From Propionivibrio dicarboxylicus (GTDB lineage Bacteria > Pseudomonadota > Gammaproteobacteria > Burkholderiales > Rhodocyclaceae), in assembly GCF_900099695.1 (NCBI RefSeq), contig NZ_FNCY01000008.1, positions 130,656 through 194,655 of the forward strand: a stretch of 64,000 bases of DNA, written 5' to 3'. Of the stretch, positions 17,907-25,852 are shown in pieces. Position 1 is the stretch's first letter. Each line of letters begins with the position of its first letter. A program made the position numbers and the translations under genes. Below the pieces are notes generated by a model. It saw only the letters and a program-made list of their open reading frames with translations, was not told where the DNA came from and made no database searches.

Positions 17907-18881
17907 TCATTCCGGAACACATATCGCTTTTTGAGCTGCCGCGTTGATGGTTTTCAAGACCAAAATAACGACCACGATGCTTAGAATTATTAGAAGGCCA
18001 AATCCCAGCCATACGAGTAATCCGTTTCCTGTGCGCTGTGCCATCAGGAACGACGCTATCGTGATGGCGGCTAGAGGAAAGGAATAGGCCCACGAGGAAA
18101 GGAAAAACCCCTCCCGTATGAAGCGCAAAGCATTCGAGAAAAGCAATATTGTGATGAATAGCGCGGTGTAATAAAAAATTCGGCCGAGGACATCAACCCC
18201 CGGTGTCAGCGCACTGTATGAGATGAAACCGACAGCAGGCGGTGCGATCAGAATGAACAAGGTTGGCAGCAAGCGCGGTGGAATCGGATCGTGAAAAAAG
18301 ACACGGTAAAGGACAATGGTCATCAGTACGATCCAGAACACAATGCCGATGCTGAAATAGAACCAACCGATCTCGGTCAAACCAAACGATGTCGCACTGA
18401 TCGGAACAAAAAGATTTCCAACCACTGGGATAAACCAGGCAGGCGTTGCGTGCTTGAGTTCATAGTGGGAGCGATATATCCAGCTACTGAGGATTGCGAT
18501 GGTAAATCCGATGTGCACGCCGGCTCCTAGTGCCCAAAGAAAATACGCAGTAGAGCCTGAAGTCTCTTTCCATACCACCGAGAGGAGCAAAAGACTGATC
18601 GAAATAGTCGGGAAGAAATTTACTCGAATCGGGTGGTTCCATTCCGCGATTACATGGTTTCGATAACGAGCGAACTTGATTGCATACGCCAGGACAAATC
18701 CAAGAAAAACAATCGACGCAAGAACGGCCAGCACTAACCAAACTGGGCCAATCCAATCAACTGCGCGCTGAGCCCGCTGCCAAGCAATCGCAAGTCCGCA
18801 GATTCCCATGACGATCGAGAAGATCGAAACCGGGAAATGCGCCAATCTACTCGTTTCCATTGAAGATGTTTCGGTACTCAA
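17907..18881 (-). CDS. TDT-family transporter (TehA/SLAC1 type)
   Basis: A 324-residue membrane protein with ten predicted helices, matching the tellurite-resistance/dicarboxylate transporter family (TehA, SLAC1, Ssu1). Marks are HFPVSIFSIVMGICGLAIA near the start, the PAWFIPVVGNLFVP loop and GWFYFSIGIVFW. The TTG at 18881 is taken as the start because GAGGA lies 5 bases upstream; an ATG at 18860 lacks a site. It follows trxC by 18 bases and is probably co-transcribed. Members export sulfite, malate or chloride; in this thiol/sulfur setting sulfite export is a guess. Confidence 0.85.
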   Translation of the reverse strand: MSTETSSMETSRLAHFPVSIFSIVMGICGLAIAWQRAQRAVDWIGPVWLVLAVLASIVFLGFVLAYAIKFARYRNHVIAEWNHPIRVNFFPTISISLLLLSVVWKETSGSTAYFLWALGAGVHIGFTIAILSSWIYRSHYELKHATPAWFIPVVGNLFVPISATSFGLTEIGWFYFSIGIVFWIVLMTIVLYRVFFHDPIPPRLLPTLFILIAPPAVGFISYSALTPGVDVLGRIFYYTALFITILLFSNALRFIREGFFLSSWAYSFPLAAITIASFLMAQRTGNGLLVWLGFGLLIILSIVVVILVLKTINAAAQKAICVPE

Positions 18882-18899
18882 GGGTTCCTCTTCGATTTT

Positions 18900-19337
18900 C
18901 TAGGCAAAGATCGAATTTAGCCAATTTAGCAATTGCTTCAGATCAATCGCTCCGGCCTGCTGGTCGATGAGCTTTCCCTGTCGAAAGACGGCAAGAGTCG
19001 GAATGCTGCGAATGCCAAAACGGGTGGCCAATTCACGTTCGCGTTCGGTGTTGACCTTGGCCACTCGTACGGAAGACACCAACTCTTCGGCTGCGCGGTC
19101 GATGATTGGCGTCATCATCTTGCACGGGCCGCACCACGGAGCCCAAAAATCGACGAGGACAGGAATATCGGAATGATTGATGTGTCGGTCGAAGTTTACG
19201 GTTGTCAACTCCAAAGGCTTTCCCGGCAGCAACAGATGCTTGCACGAACCGCAAATCGGTCGCTCTGCCAGTCGATCGCATGCGACTTGGTTCGTGGTAT
19301 CACAATTCGGGCAAACAATATTCAAGGAGTCTGACAT
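18900..19337 (-). CDS. trxC: Thioredoxin 2 (TrxC) with N-terminal zinc ribbon
   Basis: A 145-residue protein. Two Cys pairs, CPNC and CGSC, form the N-terminal zinc ribbon of TrxC, followed by a thioredoxin fold with active site WAPWCGPCK and the cis-Pro loop SIPTL. It reduces protein disulfides and in E. coli is oxidative-stress inducible. ATG at 19337 (MSDSLN) is used. The promoter is embedded in a 40-base palindrome just before the gene, with a TGGCATATGCC site further upstream. First gene of trxC-TDT. Confidence 0.95.
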   Translation of the reverse strand: MSDSLNIVCPNCDTTNQVACDRLAERPICGSCKHLLLPGKPLELTTVNFDRHINHSDIPVLVDFWAPWCGPCKMMTPIIDRAAEELVSSVRVAKVNTERERELATRFGIRSIPTLAVFRQGKLIDQQAGAIDLKQLLNWLNSIFA

Positions 19338-19339
19338 TT

Positions 19340-19379
19340 CCACGTCTCTATATTAGGTGTCGCTAATATAGAGACGTGG
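19340..19379. promoter_or_regulatory. 40-base perfect palindrome covering the trxC promoter
   Basis: The arm CCACGTCTCTATATTAG (17 bases) is repeated exactly in inverse after a 6-base centre. On the minus strand, TTGATT, 17 bases and TATATT place the -10 inside the upstream arm, so transcription would begin near the centre. The structure is therefore more likely a DNA operator than an RNA hairpin; the RNA would contain only one arm. The downstream arm ends three bases before the ATG region and contributes a GTGGA ribosome site. Confidence 0.65.
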
Positions 19380-19402
19380 GGCGGAAAAATCAAGTTTTTT
19401 TC

Positions 19403-19413
19403 TGGCATATGCC
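19403..19413. promoter_or_regulatory. TGGCATATGCC palindrome upstream of trxC
   Basis: TGGCATATGCC lies just upstream of the likely -35 of trxC on the minus strand. It is a member of the recurrent palindrome family. Confidence 0.5.
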
Positions 19414-19712
19414 CGTATTATTTACGAGAGGATCTCGAGTTTTTCAACCAAATGCGCTAGCACGCCGGCTGACGCAGGTTATCACCTTGATCGCCCATCT
19501 GCGGAGGCGTCTAAGCCGGCGTTCGAAAGCCTGGTCGCGAAAAAATTTGAATATAGCGTCGGCTATCTCATAATCGATTACACGCGGCCTATCTGAATTG
19601 GGGCCAGATCATGGAGACAATCAGTACATCAGCGTCCAGTGGCGCCGAGAAACATGGATTGAAAAACCGAGCACATTTTCGCGTGTTTGTATCGAACACT
19701 TCAGGCATTCTG
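19414..19712. other. Intergenic region, no gene recognised
   Basis: About 300 bases between the trxC control region and the end of dsbB. Only short frames without ribosome sites occur. No terminator with a clear stem and T-tract was seen after dsbB. Confidence 0.35.
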
Positions 19713-20249
19713 CTACAAGGCCTTTTTCCCCTTTGCTAGCAGACACATATTTGCCGCCAAAAATATAAGCAGAACAAGAAAAGACCAGTTGGCAAGCGAT
19801 AGGCCGAAAACTACGAGATCCTTGCTCTCACACGATCCTGTGGCCATGAAGAATAGTGGGTAAATCTGACCAAGCCAGTCGATCAGGCGTTCGGTGACTC
19901 CTGGTTCAACAATCGTGCAGGTAAGGCCCGATTCAGGGAACCACTGTAACCAGCTTTGCTGGGCTGCAACGTTCATACACCAGCCGCAGCAAGCCGATGC
20001 AATACCAAGTAATACCCTTCGTAGTATTAGATTTTCCCAACCAAAAAAGGCGAAGATCAGCAAAGCGCCGATAACAAAGAAAGCAAGACGCTGGAATATG
20101 CAAAGGTGGCAAGCGTCAAGCCTGAGAAGATTGGCTAGCGTGACAGCGAACAAGCCAAGTCCGAGAGCGAAGAGTGCCATTACTAATGTAATTTGACGTC
20201 CATTTTCGTGAATCAGTGTCGCGATATTTTTCATGGTTGGGTTCAACAA
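19713..20249 (-). CDS. dsbB: Disulfide bond formation protein B
   Basis: About 178 residues with four membrane segments. The first periplasmic redox pair is CHLC (DACHLCIFQRLAF), the second pair is in LTCTI and GSCESKDL. It oxidises DsbA and passes electrons to quinone. A TTG at 20249 is preceded by GGAGAG and overlaps the TGA of the thioesterase gene, implying coupling; an ATG at 20234 is the alternative and lacks a ribosome site. Third in a minus-strand set with a NifX-like pseudogene and a thioesterase. Confidence 0.9.
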   Translation of the reverse strand: MLNPTMKNIATLIHENGRQITLVMALFALGLGLFAVTLANLLRLDACHLCIFQRLAFFVIGALLIFAFFGWENLILRRVLLGIASACCGWCMNVAAQQSWLQWFPESGLTCTIVEPGVTERLIDWLGQIYPLFFMATGSCESKDLVVFGLSLANWSFLVLLIFLAANMCLLAKGKKAL

Positions 20250-20881
20250 GAAAAATTCTCTCCATCGATAACTTGATCAGTATGCAAGTCATGCGTCCAT
20301 GCATTATTGGCGGCAGGCGTTGCTCTTAGGTTGCGAAGAACGAAGCTGGCCTCGGCACGCGCTAGTACGCGACTGGAAACGGTAATTTCGGCGTTGAGGT
20401 AAAACACGCACCGACGTCGTTTGGTTAATTTGGCGCTGATGTTCAGCGGGGTGGAGTGGGGAATCGGTTCGACAAAGCGGACCTTCAGTGAGGCCGTCAC
20501 GGCCTCGATTCCCTGCCGGAAAAGACAATGAGTCATCGCAGCATCAAGCATCGTGCTGATCATTCCGCCGTGCAACTGGTTCGGATAGCCTTGCCATCGC
20601 GAATCCGGTTGATAGATCGTGGAAACCGTGTTGCCATTGCCAGCCCGGAATTTCAGCCCCAGCGAATCTCCAGAGCCACAAGCCATGCACGAGGCATGGC
20701 TTGGTGGTGGAATGATCGGGTCGGAACTCGGTACGTTATCGTAGGGAGAATAAGTTAATCGGAATTCGTTATCCAAGGCGATTCCTGCGCGGAGAGAGTG
20801 AAGACGAACAGGGTGCCGGATACGCCCCCCAAGCCCTTCGCCTGGCCCTGAACCCATTGCCTCGACGACCTGGCATCGCAT
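20243..20881 (-). CDS. PaaI/HotDog-type thioesterase
   Basis: The core from about residue 60 is a hotdog-fold thioesterase: SCMACGSGDSLGLKF opening, YPNQLHGGMISTMLDAAMTHC catalytic/substrate segment, VRFVEPIP and RAEASFVLR strands. It hydrolyses acyl-CoA or similar thioesters. The N-terminal ~45 residues overlap the NifX-like gene in another frame and look non-native, so the real start is probably internal, near 20770-20720 at a non-ATG codon; 20881 is only the outermost limit. It ends inside the dsbB start. Confidence 0.75.
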   Translation of the reverse strand: MRCQVVEAMGSGPGEGLGGRIRHPVRLHSLRAGIALDNEFRLTYSPYDNVPSSDPIIPPPSHASCMACGSGDSLGLKFRAGNGNTVSTIYQPDSRWQGYPNQLHGGMISTMLDAAMTHCLFRQGIEAVTASLKVRFVEPIPHSTPLNISAKLTKRRRCVFYLNAEITVSSRVLARAEASFVLRNLRATPAANNAWTHDLHTDQVIDGENFSC

Positions 20882-21194
20882 AGCGCTCGAGTCCCGCCGC
20901 GCCTTCCTCCAGATAGGCGTTCAGAACGTCGGGAACATCTCCTGCGAGGAAGGAATGAACCTTGATCCCGTGTTCGCCAAGCAAGCTTTGCCACCGGTAG
21001 GAGACAGCGCCGCAAAGCAGTAGCGTCACTCCTTTGTCGAACAGTTACCGGCACCTGGCGTCATCTCGTTGATTCTTGATTTGCCAGACTGAGGCGTCGT
21101 CCGTGGCTCGCTCGCGGTCAATCAGCAGGAATGTTTCCGCTGACTCGAAGAGCGGTGCGATCCTTTGCCGGCATACGGGAATGGCGATTTTCAT
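20769..21194 (-). pseudogene. NifX/NifB-like protein gene interrupted by an in-frame TAA
   Basis: From ATG 21194 the frame reads MKIAIPVCRQRIAPLFESAE and onward for 49 codons, meets TAA at 21045-21047, and continues in the same frame as LFDKGVTLLLCGAVSY...VHSFLAGDVPDVLNAYLEE...YAMPG. Together the two parts make a normal dinitrogenase-iron-molybdenum-cofactor-biosynthesis family protein (the CGAxS, FxxGDVxxVLxAYL and AMPG blocks are family marks). A single CAA-to-TAA change would explain the stop. The far C-terminus is Arg-rich. It is a third copy of this family in the window. It may be a true nonsense mutation, a sequencing error or readthrough. Confidence 0.7.
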
Positions 21195-21424
21195 GGTGAT
21201 TGCAGCTCTTACGACGCTCTTCATTACGCAAAACGCGTGCCGGCAAGTTGATGCTGCTATTCGGTCTAAAAATCAATGAACTAGACTTTTCTTGAGAGAT
21301 AGGACTTTCCGAAAGTTGCAAAAGTGCAATGCGCGCGTCTGCAATTGATGCACGAATGCATGTCTTGTTCTCCACAGATTGTCGGCGCAGGCTTTGTTGA
21401 TCATCATGGTGCGTTCTATTGGTG

Positions 21425-21438
21425 TTAGCATATGCCAC
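21425..21438. promoter_or_regulatory. TTAGCATATGCCAC palindrome between nifX' and iscA-like genes
   Basis: A recurrent palindrome site 24 bases before the iscA-like ATG. TTGTTG, 17 bases and TATTGG upstream could form a weak promoter, placing the site over the transcription start. It lies between two divergent gene sets and could control both. Confidence 0.5.
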
Positions 21439-21461
21439 AAACTGAACCAAGGAGAAATTCA

Positions 21462-21785
21462 ATGGCAATGCGTCTGACTGATCGTGCCGCCGAACAGATT
21501 CGGAACTATCTCGCAGAGCGCGGTGGCGGCGTGGGTATCCGTGTGATCGTCCAGTCGTCGGAGTGCTCGGGAATGGCCTATCGCTTGGAGTTTGTCGACA
21601 AAGCGGAAGAAAATGATTTCGTCTTTGACAGTTGCGGTGCAAAAATCTTCGTCGACGAGAAATCGTTGATTTGGCTCGAGGGAACGGAGATCGACTATCT
21701 GCAGATTGGTGACGAAAGCGGTTTTGCGTTCAACAACCCCAATGCAAGAAACCAATGCGGGTGTGGCGAGAGCTTCTACGTCTAA
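21462..21785 (+). CDS. A-type iron-sulfur carrier (IscA-like)
   Basis: A 107-residue A-type scaffold/carrier. The three conserved Cys are visible: one in SSECSGMAYRLEFVD and two in CGCGESF at the C-terminus. It delivers Fe-S clusters to apo-proteins. The ATG at 21462 (MAMRLTD) is preceded by AAGGAG; the frame is open from 21432 but that ATG lies inside the operator. No iscS, iscU or hscBA is nearby, so this is a stand-alone copy next to sulfur-handling genes; it may serve the Fe-S proteins of the nearby ORP cluster (inference). Confidence 0.9.
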   Translation: MAMRLTDRAAEQIRNYLAERGGGVGIRVIVQSSECSGMAYRLEFVDKAEENDFVFDSCGAKIFVDEKSLIWLEGTEIDYLQIGDESGFAFNNPNARNQCGCGESFYV

Positions 21786-21818
21786 GGTATCGACCTTTTT
21801 TCGTCTTAGGGAAAGACC

Positions 21819-22181
21819 ATGAAGTTGATCAAATCGATGGTGCTTTTTGTTGTTCTGGTCGCGGCCAAGTCGTTCGCTGCGGATGTCAGCTACAACGGCT
21901 TCAGGCCGGATTTCGTTATCGATGTGCGGACACCCGCAGAATATGTGGCGGGTCACATCGACGGCGCGATCAACATTCCCGTCGAACGCATCGGTCAGGA
22001 CTTACGGGCCGTCAAGGGCGTCCGGCAGGACAGCACAATTTTGCTCTACTGCCGGAGCGGTCGACGTTCGGCAATTGCGGCGGAAGTGATTCGCCAGCAA
22101 GGCTACCAACGTGTGCTCGACGGTGGTGGTATCGACACTCTGGTGCGTTCCTTGAAGCAATGCCAGTCGAATCAGTGCTGA
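21819..22181 (+). CDS. Secreted single-domain rhodanese
   Basis: A 120-residue protein with a signal peptide (MKLIKSMVLFVVLVAAKSFA) and one rhodanese domain: FVIDVRTPAEYVAGHI, INIPVE, and the active-site loop LYCRSGRRS with its persulfide-forming Cys. It resembles periplasmic PspE. It should carry sulfane sulfur in the periplasm. Located 33 bases after the iscA-like gene in the same direction. The C-terminus has two more Cys (QCQSNQC). Confidence 0.88.
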   Translation: MKLIKSMVLFVVLVAAKSFAADVSYNGFRPDFVIDVRTPAEYVAGHIDGAINIPVERIGQDLRAVKGVRQDSTILLYCRSGRRSAIAAEVIRQQGYQRVLDGGGIDTLVRSLKQCQSNQC

Positions 22182-22228
22182 AGATAGGGTTGGCGACAGA
22201 ATGAGAGCGCTATCTTGAGGAGTATGTC

Positions 22229-23257
22229 GTGATCGTCGAACTGGCTTCGAACTCGGAGCGCAAGATGGCGCAAGCGTTGATCGAGGCTAGAGGCTTGGCT
22301 TTCGAGGAATGCGTTGATGTCACGTACGGTATCTACGAGAGCGAACAACTCGTCGCCACCGGCTCGCGTGCCGGCAACATCCTCAAGATGCTCGCTCTAG
22401 CGCCCGAACACCAGGGCGGTTCGGTGCTCGGCGAGTTGGCGACAGAACTCGTGATGAGCGGGCTGCGAGCCGGGCACGAATCGCTGTTCGTCTACACCAA
22501 GCCAGAGTTCGTTTTGTCGTTCCAGGCGCTCAATTTCACGCTGCTCGCCCATCAGGAGAAAGTCGCCCTGCTCGAATACGGCCAAGGACTCACGAAATGG
22601 CTGGAATCGAAGAAGGGGCTCATGCGACCTGGATTGAACGGGGCGGTCGTAGTCAATTGCAACCCTTTTACCAACGGCCACCTGTATCTGATCGAGAACG
22701 CCGCGCAGCGTGTGGACAGTCTCTATGTCTTTGTGGTCAAGGAAGACCGCTCGGTGTTTCCCTTCAATATGCGGTATTGGCTTGTCGAGCAGGGGGTTCG
22801 CCACATTTCCAATGCAGTGCTGCTCGATACTTCGCATTACATCGTCAGCGGGGCGACGTTCCCGACCTACTTTCTGAAAAAGGACGATCCGATAGCTCGC
22901 ATTCAAATGGAACTTGACGTCACGCTGTTCGCTTCCCGGATTGCGCCGTATTTCGGCATTACCCGACGTTTCGTCGGTACTGAACCAAATTGCGCGCTGA
23001 CCGGGGGATACAACGCGGCGATGCTGCGCACACTGCCGGCGCACGGGATCGAGTTGCAGGTCGTTGAGCGCAAGCAGACCGATACTGGCGTGATTAGTGC
23101 GTCCAAAGTACGCGAGTTAGTTGGCCAAGGCGATCTGGCCAGACTCGCTGACTACGTGCCGACGACGACGCGGACGTTTCTGGAGAGCGACGAGGCCGCA
23201 CCAATCCGCGAGCGTCTGCAGCAAGATTTTAGGAATAGAGCACTAAATGGGTGTTAA
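22229..23257 (+). CDS. citC: Citrate lyase ligase-like protein (CitC)
   Basis: A 342-residue protein with a GNAT-like N-terminal domain (about 1-125) and a C-terminal nucleotidyltransferase domain (NGAVVVNCNPFTNGHLYLIE, the HIGH-like motif, and VISASKVRELV). This is the architecture of [citrate (pro-3S)-lyase] ligase, which acetylates the ACP-bound prosthetic group of citrate lyase. Start is a GTG at 22229 with TTGAGGAG 6 bases upstream. No citD, citE, citF, citX or citG is present in the window, so the partner is unclear. Last gene of the iscA-rhodanese-citC set. Confidence 0.87.
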   Translation: MIVELASNSERKMAQALIEARGLAFEECVDVTYGIYESEQLVATGSRAGNILKMLALAPEHQGGSVLGELATELVMSGLRAGHESLFVYTKPEFVLSFQALNFTLLAHQEKVALLEYGQGLTKWLESKKGLMRPGLNGAVVVNCNPFTNGHLYLIENAAQRVDSLYVFVVKEDRSVFPFNMRYWLVEQGVRHISNAVLLDTSHYIVSGATFPTYFLKKDDPIARIQMELDVTLFASRIAPYFGITRRFVGTEPNCALTGGYNAAMLRTLPAHGIELQVVERKQTDTGVISASKVRELVGQGDLARLADYVPTTTRTFLESDEAAPIRERLQQDFRNRALNGC

Positions 23258-23338
23258 AGAGAGAATACACATCGTCGCAAAACGGCAACCACATCGGTTG
23301 TGACAGAAATCACTGTCGCGCCTGCCGCAGCCTCAAGC

Positions 23339-24655
23339 TTAAATCAGCTCCCACGCCTTGATCTTGCGATAGAGCGTCGTTGGATGCATGCCGAGGTGGG
23401 CGGCCGTCGCTTTCCGGTTGAAGCCGTTTTCCTTCAGTGCGGAGAGAATTGCTTCGGCCTCGGCCTGCCGGCGTATCTGCGCCGCCGGCGAGGGGTGACG
23501 ATCGGATGCTTCCGGAAATGTTTGCAATTCAGAAGGAAGCTGTTCTGGCGTGATCCATGCGTTGTGGCAAAGCACGACGGCGCGTTCGATCACGTTTTCA
23601 AGCTGCCGGATGTTGCCCGGCCAATCGTAACGCTGCAACGCTTCCATCGCGCGGGGGTCGATTCCGGCAATATTTTGTTCCATTCTCGCGTTGGCTCGTG
23701 CCAGCAGTTGTGCGGCCAGCGCCGGAATGTCTTCGCGGCGCTCGCGCAAGGGTGGAATGTCCAGCCGAAAGACGACGAGCCGGTAATAGAGGTCCTGTCT
23801 GAAAAGGTCCTCGTCGACCATCTGCTTGAGATCACGGTGGCTCGCGGCGATGACTCGTGCCTTGAAGGGTTCGGGTTTTGTGCTGCTCAGTGGCTCGAAT
23901 TCACGCTCCTGAAGCACTCGCAGCAGGCGGATTTGCATGGCAGGACTGATTTCGCCGATTTCGTCGAGGAACAGGGTGCCGTCACGGGCTTGTGAAAGTC
24001 GTCCCGGTTTGTCGCGATCCGCACCGGTAAACGCTCCTTTTTTGTAGCCGAACAGTTCTGATTCGAGGAGGTTTTCCGGGAGCGCGCCGCAATTGATGGC
24101 AATGAACGGTTTGTCGGCGCGTGGTCCATGCTGGTGGATGGCGCGGGCGATAATTTCCTTACCGGTGCCGGTTTCTCCGAAGATCAGAACCGACGTCGGG
24201 TTGCCGGCCAACACGGGCACCAGATCTAACACCTGCTGCATCGCAGGACTCCGGCTCGTTAAGGAATTCTGCCGATGGAGGGCGTTGCGCAAGGCTTCCA
24301 ATTCACTGATGTCGCGAAAGGTCTCCACCCCGCCAATGATATTGCCCGCGTTGTTAATCAATGTCGCCGCCGAGACGCTGATCGGGATGCGTTCTCCCTC
24401 AATATCGACAAAATAGCAGCGCTGGTCCTTGATCGGGCTACCTTTGGTCAAGGCTTCCCGGATTGGACATCGGCGCTCGCAAAGCCTGGAATGCAGGACG
24501 TCAGAACAAATCTGCCCCAAGGCATCCTGACGCGAGATACCGGTGATTTCTTCGGCCGACCGATTGAACGAACTGATTTTCCAGTCTTTGTCGACGGTAA
24601 AGACGCCTTCGGAAAGACTGTCCAGGATCGACCGATCAAAATCGTTGCCAGGCAT
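23339..24655 (-). CDS. Sigma-54-dependent PAS regulator of the ORP-like cluster
   Basis: A 438-residue enhancer-binding protein. PAS domain at about 8-115 (FNRSAEEITG, with CERRCPIREAL), AAA+ domain with [14 protein letters not shown] loop, DGTLFLDEIGE and FRQDLYYR, and a C-terminal Fis HTH (RKATAAHLGMHPTTLYRKI). It closes a minus-strand set with RidA, a CoA-binding protein, two NifX-like proteins and two MinD-type ATPases. In Desulfovibrio the orange-protein operons are controlled by such a regulator together with sigma-54 (established knowledge); a homologous role here is inference. I found no convincing -24/-12 promoter near this cluster. Confidence 0.9.
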   Translation of the reverse strand: MPGNDFDRSILDSLSEGVFTVDKDWKISSFNRSAEEITGISRQDALGQICSDVLHSRLCERRCPIREALTKGSPIKDQRCYFVDIEGERIPISVSAATLINNAGNIIGGVETFRDISELEALRNALHRQNSLTSRSPAMQQVLDLVPVLAGNPTSVLIFGETGTGKEIIARAIHQHGPRADKPFIAINCGALPENLLESELFGYKKGAFTGADRDKPGRLSQARDGTLFLDEIGEISPAMQIRLLRVLQEREFEPLSSTKPEPFKARVIAASHRDLKQMVDEDLFRQDLYYRLVVFRLDIPPLRERREDIPALAAQLLARANARMEQNIAGIDPRAMEALQRYDWPGNIRQLENVIERAVVLCHNAWITPEQLPSELQTFPEASDRHPSPAAQIRRQAEAEAILSALKENGFNRKATAAHLGMHPTTLYRKIKAWELI

Positions 24656-24670
24656 CTCGCAGCCGGTTGG

Positions 24671-25060
24671 TCACTCGCTTGGAAGGAACATTACTGCTTC
24701 CGCCTCAACGACACCCCCCTTCGGGAGGGCGGAAACCTGAACAGCGGCTCTTGCCGGGTAAGGCTCGGTGAAGTATTCGCTCATGATCTCGTTGAATCGC
24801 GCGAAATTGGAGAGGTCCGTCAGAAACACGCCAAGACGAACGATATCCGAGAGGTTGCCTCCCGCAGCCAACGTGATTGCGCGTAAGTTTCGGAAGACCT
24901 GATGTGCCTGAGCCTCGAACCCTTCAAGCAGATGACCTTGTGAGGGATCGATACCCAATTGCCCGGAAAGAAACACCAGATCTCCGGCACGAATTGCTTG
25001 CGAATAGGTTCCGATGGCTTGTGGCGCATCGGTCGTGTGAATGACTTCCTTGTTCATCAT
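24671..25060 (-). CDS. RidA family enamine/imine deaminase
   Basis: A 129-residue YjgF/YER057c/UK114 protein. Marks are QAIGTYSQAIRAGDLVFLSGQLG, the catalytic-Arg block PARAAVQVSALPKGG and VEAEAVMFL. It hydrolyses reactive enamines and imines made by PLP enzymes such as threonine dehydratase. Two adjacent ATGs at 25060 and 25057; GAGGATCGC precedes them. Lies 15 bases upstream of the sigma-54 regulator gene and 25 bases after the CoA-binding protein gene, so it is in the operon. Confidence 0.92.
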   Translation of the reverse strand: MMNKEVIHTTDAPQAIGTYSQAIRAGDLVFLSGQLGIDPSQGHLLEGFEAQAHQVFRNLRAITLAAGGNLSDIVRLGVFLTDLSNFARFNEIMSEYFTEPYPARAAVQVSALPKGGVVEAEAVMFLPSE

Positions 25061-25085
25061 GCGATCCTCATTGGGGGGGCGAAAA

Positions 25086-25448
25086 TCAAAACTGATTGGT
25101 ACGCAGCATCACGAGCGTACACGCCTCAATCGGCTCGATGCCGGCGGCGCGCAGTTGCTCATACTCGCCGGGGTTTTCGGTGCCGGGATTGAAGATGACG
25201 CGGTGGGGGGCCAGCGCAATGATTTGCTCGAACAGGCCCACTTGGCGTTGCGGTCCGACATAGAGCGTGACGGTGTCTACCTTATCGGTCACGTCGCTGA
25301 TCGTCGAAAACACCTTTCGGCCCAGAATCGTCTCTTCCTTCGGTGCAACCGGGATCGGGTTGTGTCCGTACTCGGCCAGCATCTTCATGGCCTTGTTCGA
25401 ATAGCGCTCTTCGTTGGTGCTGGCGCCGACAACGACGACGTTTTCCAT
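25086..25448 (-). CDS. CoA-binding domain protein (YccU-like)
   Basis: A 120-residue Rossmann-fold protein: VVVGASTNEERYSNKAMKML, NPIPVAPKEETILGRKVF, and FNPGTENPGEYEQLRAAGIE are the standard CoA_binding_2 blocks, including a C-terminal Cys (EACTLVML). The ATG at 25448 follows AAAGGA; a longer open frame to 25907 belongs to neighbouring genes in other frames. The role of these small proteins is unknown, though they bind CoA or CoA persulfide-like ligands in some cases. Co-transcribed in the ORP-like operon. Confidence 0.88.
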   Translation of the reverse strand: MENVVVVGASTNEERYSNKAMKMLAEYGHNPIPVAPKEETILGRKVFSTISDVTDKVDTVTLYVGPQRQVGLFEQIIALAPHRVIFNPGTENPGEYEQLRAAGIEPIEACTLVMLRTNQF

Positions 25449-25471
25449 GGGGTGTCCTTTCGTGGGATTAA

Positions 25472-25810
25472 TCAGTGATCGCAAGCGTTGACGCCTGTCT
25501 GGAGCATACCATTCAGGCAAGCCGTGACCAGATTCTCCGGTGTATCGACAGGCGCGCCAACCAAGACCTCGATGCCTTCGGCGACGAAGAGCTGCTGTGC
25601 GCGCAGGCCCATGCCGCCGGCGATGATCCGATTGACGCCGCGCTCGGCAAGCCACGGGGGTAACAGTCCCGGTTGATGCGGCGGCGCGTCGATGTCCTGA
25701 CGCTGCTGGATCGTCTTGCCGACCGGGTCGGCGTCGATCAGCGCGAAACTGGCACAGTGGCCGAAATGGACGGCCAGCTTTCCGTCGGCCAGTGGTATGG
25801 CAAATCTCAT
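25472..25810 (-). CDS. NifX/NifB-like cluster-binding protein, closest to the orange protein (ORP)
   Basis: A 112-residue protein of the dinitrogenase Fe-Mo cofactor biosynthesis family (MTH1175/ORP/NifX). MRFAIPLADGKLAVHFGHC opens the fold; GGMGLRAQQLFVAEGIEVLVG carries the typical GGMGxRA block. In Desulfovibrio gigas the homologue ORP binds a mixed Mo-Cu-sulfide cluster (established). The FGHC and C-terminal Cys residues are potential ligands. It lies 42 bases after the second MinD-type ATPase gene. Assignment as ORP proper, as opposed to a general NifX relative, rests on the neighbourhood. Confidence 0.82.
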   Translation of the reverse strand: MRFAIPLADGKLAVHFGHCASFALIDADPVGKTIQQRQDIDAPPHQPGLLPPWLAERGVNRIIAGGMGLRAQQLFVAEGIEVLVGAPVDTPENLVTACLNGMLQTGVNACDH

Positions 25811-25852
25811 GGGAAACTCCTTGTTGTGGATGCGGCGTTGAAAAGTGACGGC

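Noticed and set aside
19340..19379. RNA hairpin hiding the trxC ribosome site
   Set aside because: The likely -10 element lies within the upstream arm, so the transcript would contain only one arm and could not form the hairpin.
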